Source of the DNA: JBCBXA01 sp039816825
GTDB lineage: Bacteria; Pseudomonadota; Alphaproteobacteria; Rhizobiales; Rhizobiaceae
Direction of reading: 5' to 3'
Length of the DNA stretch: 9,035 nucleotides
Assembly: GCA_039816825.1 (NCBI GenBank)
Contig: JBCBXA010000110.1
Coordinates: 1-9,035 of the forward strand
Part shown: positions 6,500-9,035 of the stretch, one piece after another
Layout: every line of letters begins with the position of its first letter
Numbering within the stretch: position 1 is the first letter of the stretch
Made by a program: the position numbers and the translations under genes
Notes under the pieces: model-generated
What the model saw: only the letters and a program-made list of their open reading frames with translations
What the model was told of the DNA's origin: nothing
Databases searched by the model: none

Positions 6500-8110
6500 T
6501 TGGAGTTTGACTTTGTCGTCGCTGGTGCCGGCTCCGCCGGTTGCGCGCTCGCCAATCGGCTGAGCGAAAGTGGCCGTTACACGGTCGCTTTGCTTGAGGC
6601 TGGGGGTCGCGACAGTTCGCCGTGGATTCATATTCCAGTTGGCTACTTCAAGACGATGGGCAATCCCAAGACCGACTGGCGCTACCATACGGAGCCGGAT
6701 CCCGGGATCAATGGCCGCTCCATTGCATGGCCCAGAGGTCGAGTGCTCGGCGGCTCCTCGTCCATCAACGGACTTCTCTATGTTCGCGGTCAGAAGGAAG
6801 ACTTTGAAGGCTGGCGTCAGCTCGGCAATGCTGGCTGGGGTTGGGAAGATGTTCTGCCTTTCTTCAAGCGCTCAGAGAATTGGGAAGACGCTAGCGGGCC
6901 GGAAGATGAGTTGCGCGGCGGGGAAGGCCCGCTGTCGGTGTCTCGAACGAGACTGCGCCGTGAGATTGTCGACCGCTGGATCGATGCTGCTGTTGAAAGC
7001 GGCTACCGCCGCAACGCGGATTATAACGGCGATGATCAGGAGGGCGTTGCATACTTCCAATTGACAGCCCGCAACGGTCGTCGCTGCTCATCCGCTGCCG
7101 CTTATCTGAAGCCTGCGCGGAACCGCACGAACCTGAAGGTCTTCACCAACGCATCGGCCAGGCAACTGCTGTTCTCGGATGATGGTGCGCGCGTTACCGG
7201 CCTTCTGGCCGATGTGAAGGGTCAGGAAGTAAAGCTGACCGCGCGGCACGAGGTGGTGCTGTCAACGGGAGCGATCGGTTCTCCGCAGCTCCTCATGGTG
7301 TCAGGCATTGGTGCAGGCGATGAGTTGGGTCGCCATGGCATTGCGGTCCGTCGCGATATGCCGGGGGTTGGCAAGAATCTGCAGGACCATTTACAGGCGC
7401 GACCCGTGTTCAAATGCAGCGTGCCAACCATCAACACTGAGACCGGCAGCCTTTTCAAGCAAGGTATGATCGCTGCTCAGTATGCGCTGACGAGATCTGG
7501 CCCGATGACCATGGCCGCAAGCTTGGGAACGGGTTTCCTGCGGACCCGCGATGAGCTGGCCACGCCAGACATTCAGTTTCATATCCAGCCATGGAGTGCG
7601 GACAAGCCCGCCGATGGACCGCACAAGTTCTCGGCATTCACCGCATCCGTGCTGCAGCTGCGGCCCGAGAGTGCCGGCCACCTTGAACTGACGTCTGCCG
7701 ATATGGCGGACTATCCCAAGATCCATCCCAATTATCTGGCTACCCAAACGGACCAGGACACCATTGTTGAGGGCATTCGCATTGCCCGGAAGATCTGCCG
7801 GGCCAAGCCCGTGGCCGATGTTGTGACGGAAGAGCATTCGCCGGGCAGGGCCATCACCGATGACGACTATGATGGTATTCTGAACTGGGCACGGGACACC
7901 GCCACCACGATCTACCATCCAACTGGTACCTGTAAAATGGGCTCTGATCCGATGGCTGTTGTTGATGAGCGCTTGCGGGTTCGCGGGGTCGACGGCCTGC
8001 GAGTCGCTGATGCCTCCATCATGCCGATTATCACGTCCGGCAACACCAATGCCCCCGCCATCATGATTGGCGAGAAGGCGTCCGCCATGATCTTGGAGGA
8101 TGTTCATTGA
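6500..8110 (+). CDS. GMC-family FAD-dependent alcohol dehydrogenase (choline dehydrogenase-like; candidate IseJ-type isethionate dehydrogenase)
   Basis: A 536-residue glucose-methanol-choline oxidoreductase of normal family length. The N-terminal FAD-binding motif is VVAGAGSAGCALANRL (GxGxxG at 9-14) with the ribose-binding Glu33 in LLEAGG. GMC signature 1 is GRVLGGSSSINGLLYVRG at 80-97 and signature 2 is GAIGSPQLLMVSGIG at 257-271. The catalytic pair is probably His473 in YHPTGTCKMG and Asn517 in SGNTNAP. It should oxidise an alcohol to an aldehyde with FAD and pass electrons to the respiratory chain. No signal peptide or membrane helix is seen. The substrate cannot be read from the motifs: choline dehydrogenase, alkanol dehydrogenase and isethionate dehydrogenase (IseJ) share them. 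The neighbours (divergent IclR gene, downstream TRAP binding protein, SoeABC) favour IseJ, as inference. Translation starts at TTG. Confidence 0.93.
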   Translation: MEFDFVVAGAGSAGCALANRLSESGRYTVALLEAGGRDSSPWIHIPVGYFKTMGNPKTDWRYHTEPDPGINGRSIAWPRGRVLGGSSSINGLLYVRGQKEDFEGWRQLGNAGWGWEDVLPFFKRSENWEDASGPEDELRGGEGPLSVSRTRLRREIVDRWIDAAVESGYRRNADYNGDDQEGVAYFQLTARNGRRCSSAAAYLKPARNRTNLKVFTNASARQLLFSDDGARVTGLLADVKGQEVKLTARHEVVLSTGAIGSPQLLMVSGIGAGDELGRHGIAVRRDMPGVGKNLQDHLQARPVFKCSVPTINTETGSLFKQGMIAAQYALTRSGPMTMAASLGTGFLRTRDELATPDIQFHIQPWSADKPADGPHKFSAFTASVLQLRPESAGHLELTSADMADYPKIHPNYLATQTDQDTIVEGIRIARKICRAKPVADVVTEEHSPGRAITDDDYDGILNWARDTATTIYHPTGTCKMGSDPMAVVDERLRVRGVDGLRVADASIMPIITSGNTNAPAIMIGEKASAMILEDVH

Positions 8111-8265
8111 TCCAGAAACAGGCCTTTCCCGGCTTCACCGCCGTTATTGAGACCACGGCGGGAGTTGTGACCGGTTTCGCCCTTGCGAGCCTCAACTCAC
8201 AGTGGAAGGCTTTTACCCAATTCGTACGGACTTCGCCGGGAGGAGCGGAGAAGTTGGTTCGATAA
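8107..8265 (+). CDS. Possible small ORF (52 aa) translationally coupled to the GMC gene
   Basis: A TTG at 8107 overlaps the GMC stop codon (TTGA) and opens 52 codons to TAA at 8263-8265. A strong ribosome site, GGAGGA at 8095-8100 inside the GMC 3' end, lies 6 bases before it. The product would have a mildly hydrophobic middle (residues 7-29, FPGFTAVIETTAGVVTGFALASL) and a basic tail. I do not recognise it. The spacing and overlap look like real coupling, but the ribosome-site codons also encode the last residues of the GMC protein and TTG starts are uncommon, so it may be chance or a gene remnant. Confidence 0.3.
   Translation: MIQKQAFPGFTAVIETTAGVVTGFALASLNSQWKAFTQFVRTSPGGAEKLVR
8138..8161 (+). 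repeat. Hairpin downstream of the GMC gene
   Basis: CCGCCGT at 8138-8144 pairs perfectly with ACGGCGG at 8155-8161 around a 10-base loop. It starts 27 bases after the GMC stop. No T run follows, so it is not a standard intrinsic terminator; it could stabilise the 3' end or attenuate read-through toward the TRAP gene. It lies within the possible small ORF. Confidence 0.35.
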
Positions 8266-8352
8266 TTCTCATCTGGCTACCAAGCGGCACATTCATGCCT
8301 TCGGATGCGCCGCGAGATGGGAAAGCTTTAGGCACTAGAAAGGGAGGACTAG

Positions 8353-9035
8353 ATGTCCATTTTGAAAAACCTGACGAAAGGGCTTGCAGCCGCAGCCCTC
8401 GGCGTCTCAGCTTTCGCCGCAACGGCCTATGCTGAAACCACCATCCGCATTCAGTCGGTGATTCCGTCCAATGCGGACGAAATCGTCATGCTCAACGAGT
8501 TCGCTGCAGACGTTGCGGCCCTCACTGATGGCGAAGTGAAGTTCGAAGTGCTGCCAGCCGGCGCAGTCGTCGGCGCTCAAGAGATTCTTGACGCTGTGGA
8601 TGCTGGTCTGGTGGAAGCCGGCTTTGCCTGGACCCACTACTGGTCCGGTAAGCACCCAGCAGCCATGCTGTTCGGCTCGCCTGTTGCTGGTGCCGGTGTT
8701 GGCATCGACAACATCGCGTTCATGAGCTGGTTCCTGTCTGCCGGCGGCAAAGAGCTCTACGAGCAGCTGTGGGATGAGATGGGCGTGAACGTCAAAGGCT
8801 TCATGCTGCAGCCGGTTGGTCCGGAAGCCCTTGGCTGGTTCAAAGAGCCAATCGAGTCCATGGCTGACTTCCGCAAGTACCGCTTCCGGACGCCTCCAGG
8901 CATTCCAGGCCAAACCTACAAGGACATCGGTGTTGCATCGGTTGCCATGGGCGGCGGCGACATCCTGCCAGCTCTTGAAAAAGGCACCATCGACGCAGCT
9001 GAATGGTGCTGCCCGAAGCCTGACTCCGTGTTCGG
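8353..9035 (+). CDS. TRAP transporter periplasmic substrate-binding protein (DctP/TakP-like), partial
   Basis: The first 227 codons of a TRAP-transporter solute receptor, open at the right edge (family members are about 330-370 residues). Residues 1-27 form a Sec signal peptide (LTKGLAAAALGVSAFAATAYA) with likely cleavage after AYA. The mature start, ETTIRIQSVIP, and the LPAGAVVGAQEILDAVDAG block are typical. Arg179 in FRTPPG is at the place of the conserved TRAP arginine that binds the ligand's anionic group, and IDAAEW at 213-218 is characteristic of the TakP-like branch. AGGGAGGA at 8341-8348 precedes the ATG. The protein captures a small organic anion in the periplasm and hands it to DctQ/DctM membrane subunits, expected just beyond the window. 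By context the ligand could be isethionate (IseKLM-type system); an alpha-keto or hydroxy acid is equally compatible with the sequence. Confidence 0.92.
   Translation, partial: MSILKNLTKGLAAAALGVSAFAATAYAETTIRIQSVIPSNADEIVMLNEFAADVAALTDGEVKFEVLPAGAVVGAQEILDAVDAGLVEAGFAWTHYWSGKHPAAMLFGSPVAGAGVGIDNIAFMSWFLSAGGKELYEQLWDEMGVNVKGFMLQPVGPEALGWFKEPIESMADFRKYRFRTPPGIPGQTYKDIGVASVAMGGGDILPALEKGTIDAAEWCCPKPDSVF

Noticed and set aside
8162..8198. GAGTTG...CAACTC inverted repeat as a terminator
   Set aside because: Arms are only six bases with a 25-base loop and no T tract; within chance expectation.
8285..8300. Sigma-54-like promoter upstream of the TRAP gene (GGCAC...TGC)
   Set aside because: Spacing between GG and GC is 9 bases, one short of the required 10, and the -12 side is poor.
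8202..8435. A 77-codon plus-strand frame before the TRAP gene
   Set aside because: It runs into the TRAP gene in another frame, has no ribosome site, and its last part is a shadow of the signal-peptide region.

Overview
The window looks like a stretch of an alphaproteobacterial chromosome, probably from a marine or host-associated Rhodobacterales/Hyphomicrobiales-type organism. The basis is moderately high GC, dense coding, and gene families frequent in that group (DUF3422, SoeABC-type molybdoenzyme, IclR regulator, GMC flavoprotein, TRAP transporter). The genus cannot be fixed from the sequence alone.

Layout. The minus-strand start of a DUF3422-family gene (603 down to the left edge) diverges, across a 348-bp intergenic region, from a plus-strand three-gene operon at 952-5488: soeA (molybdopterin catalytic subunit), soeB (four-cluster ferredoxin-like subunit) and soeC (DmsC/NrfD-type membrane anchor). 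soeC converges, with a 7-bp tail overlap, on a minus-strand IclR-family regulator (5482-6270). A 229-bp divergent region with several dyad symmetries follows. It drives the regulator one way and, the other way, a GMC-family FAD-dependent alcohol dehydrogenase (6500-8110) whose start codon must be TTG. After about 240 bp, holding a possible 52-codon small ORF and a hairpin, a TRAP transporter substrate-binding protein starts at 8353 and runs off the right edge.

How the genes could work together. SoeABC is a cytoplasm-facing, quinone-linked sulfite dehydrogenase. A GMC dehydrogenase, an IclR regulator and a TRAP transporter beside it match the parts list described for isethionate catabolism (IseJ-type dehydrogenase, IseR-type regulator, IseKLM-type TRAP uptake). 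The reconstructed route is: isethionate uptake by the TRAP system; oxidation to sulfoacetaldehyde by the GMC enzyme; desulfonation to sulfite by an enzyme such as Xsc, not in this window; oxidation of sulfite to sulfate by SoeABC with electrons passed to quinone. SoeABC is well supported by sequence. The isethionate assignment is inference from gene order and family membership.

No tRNA, rRNA, CRISPR array, insertion sequence or prophage gene was seen.
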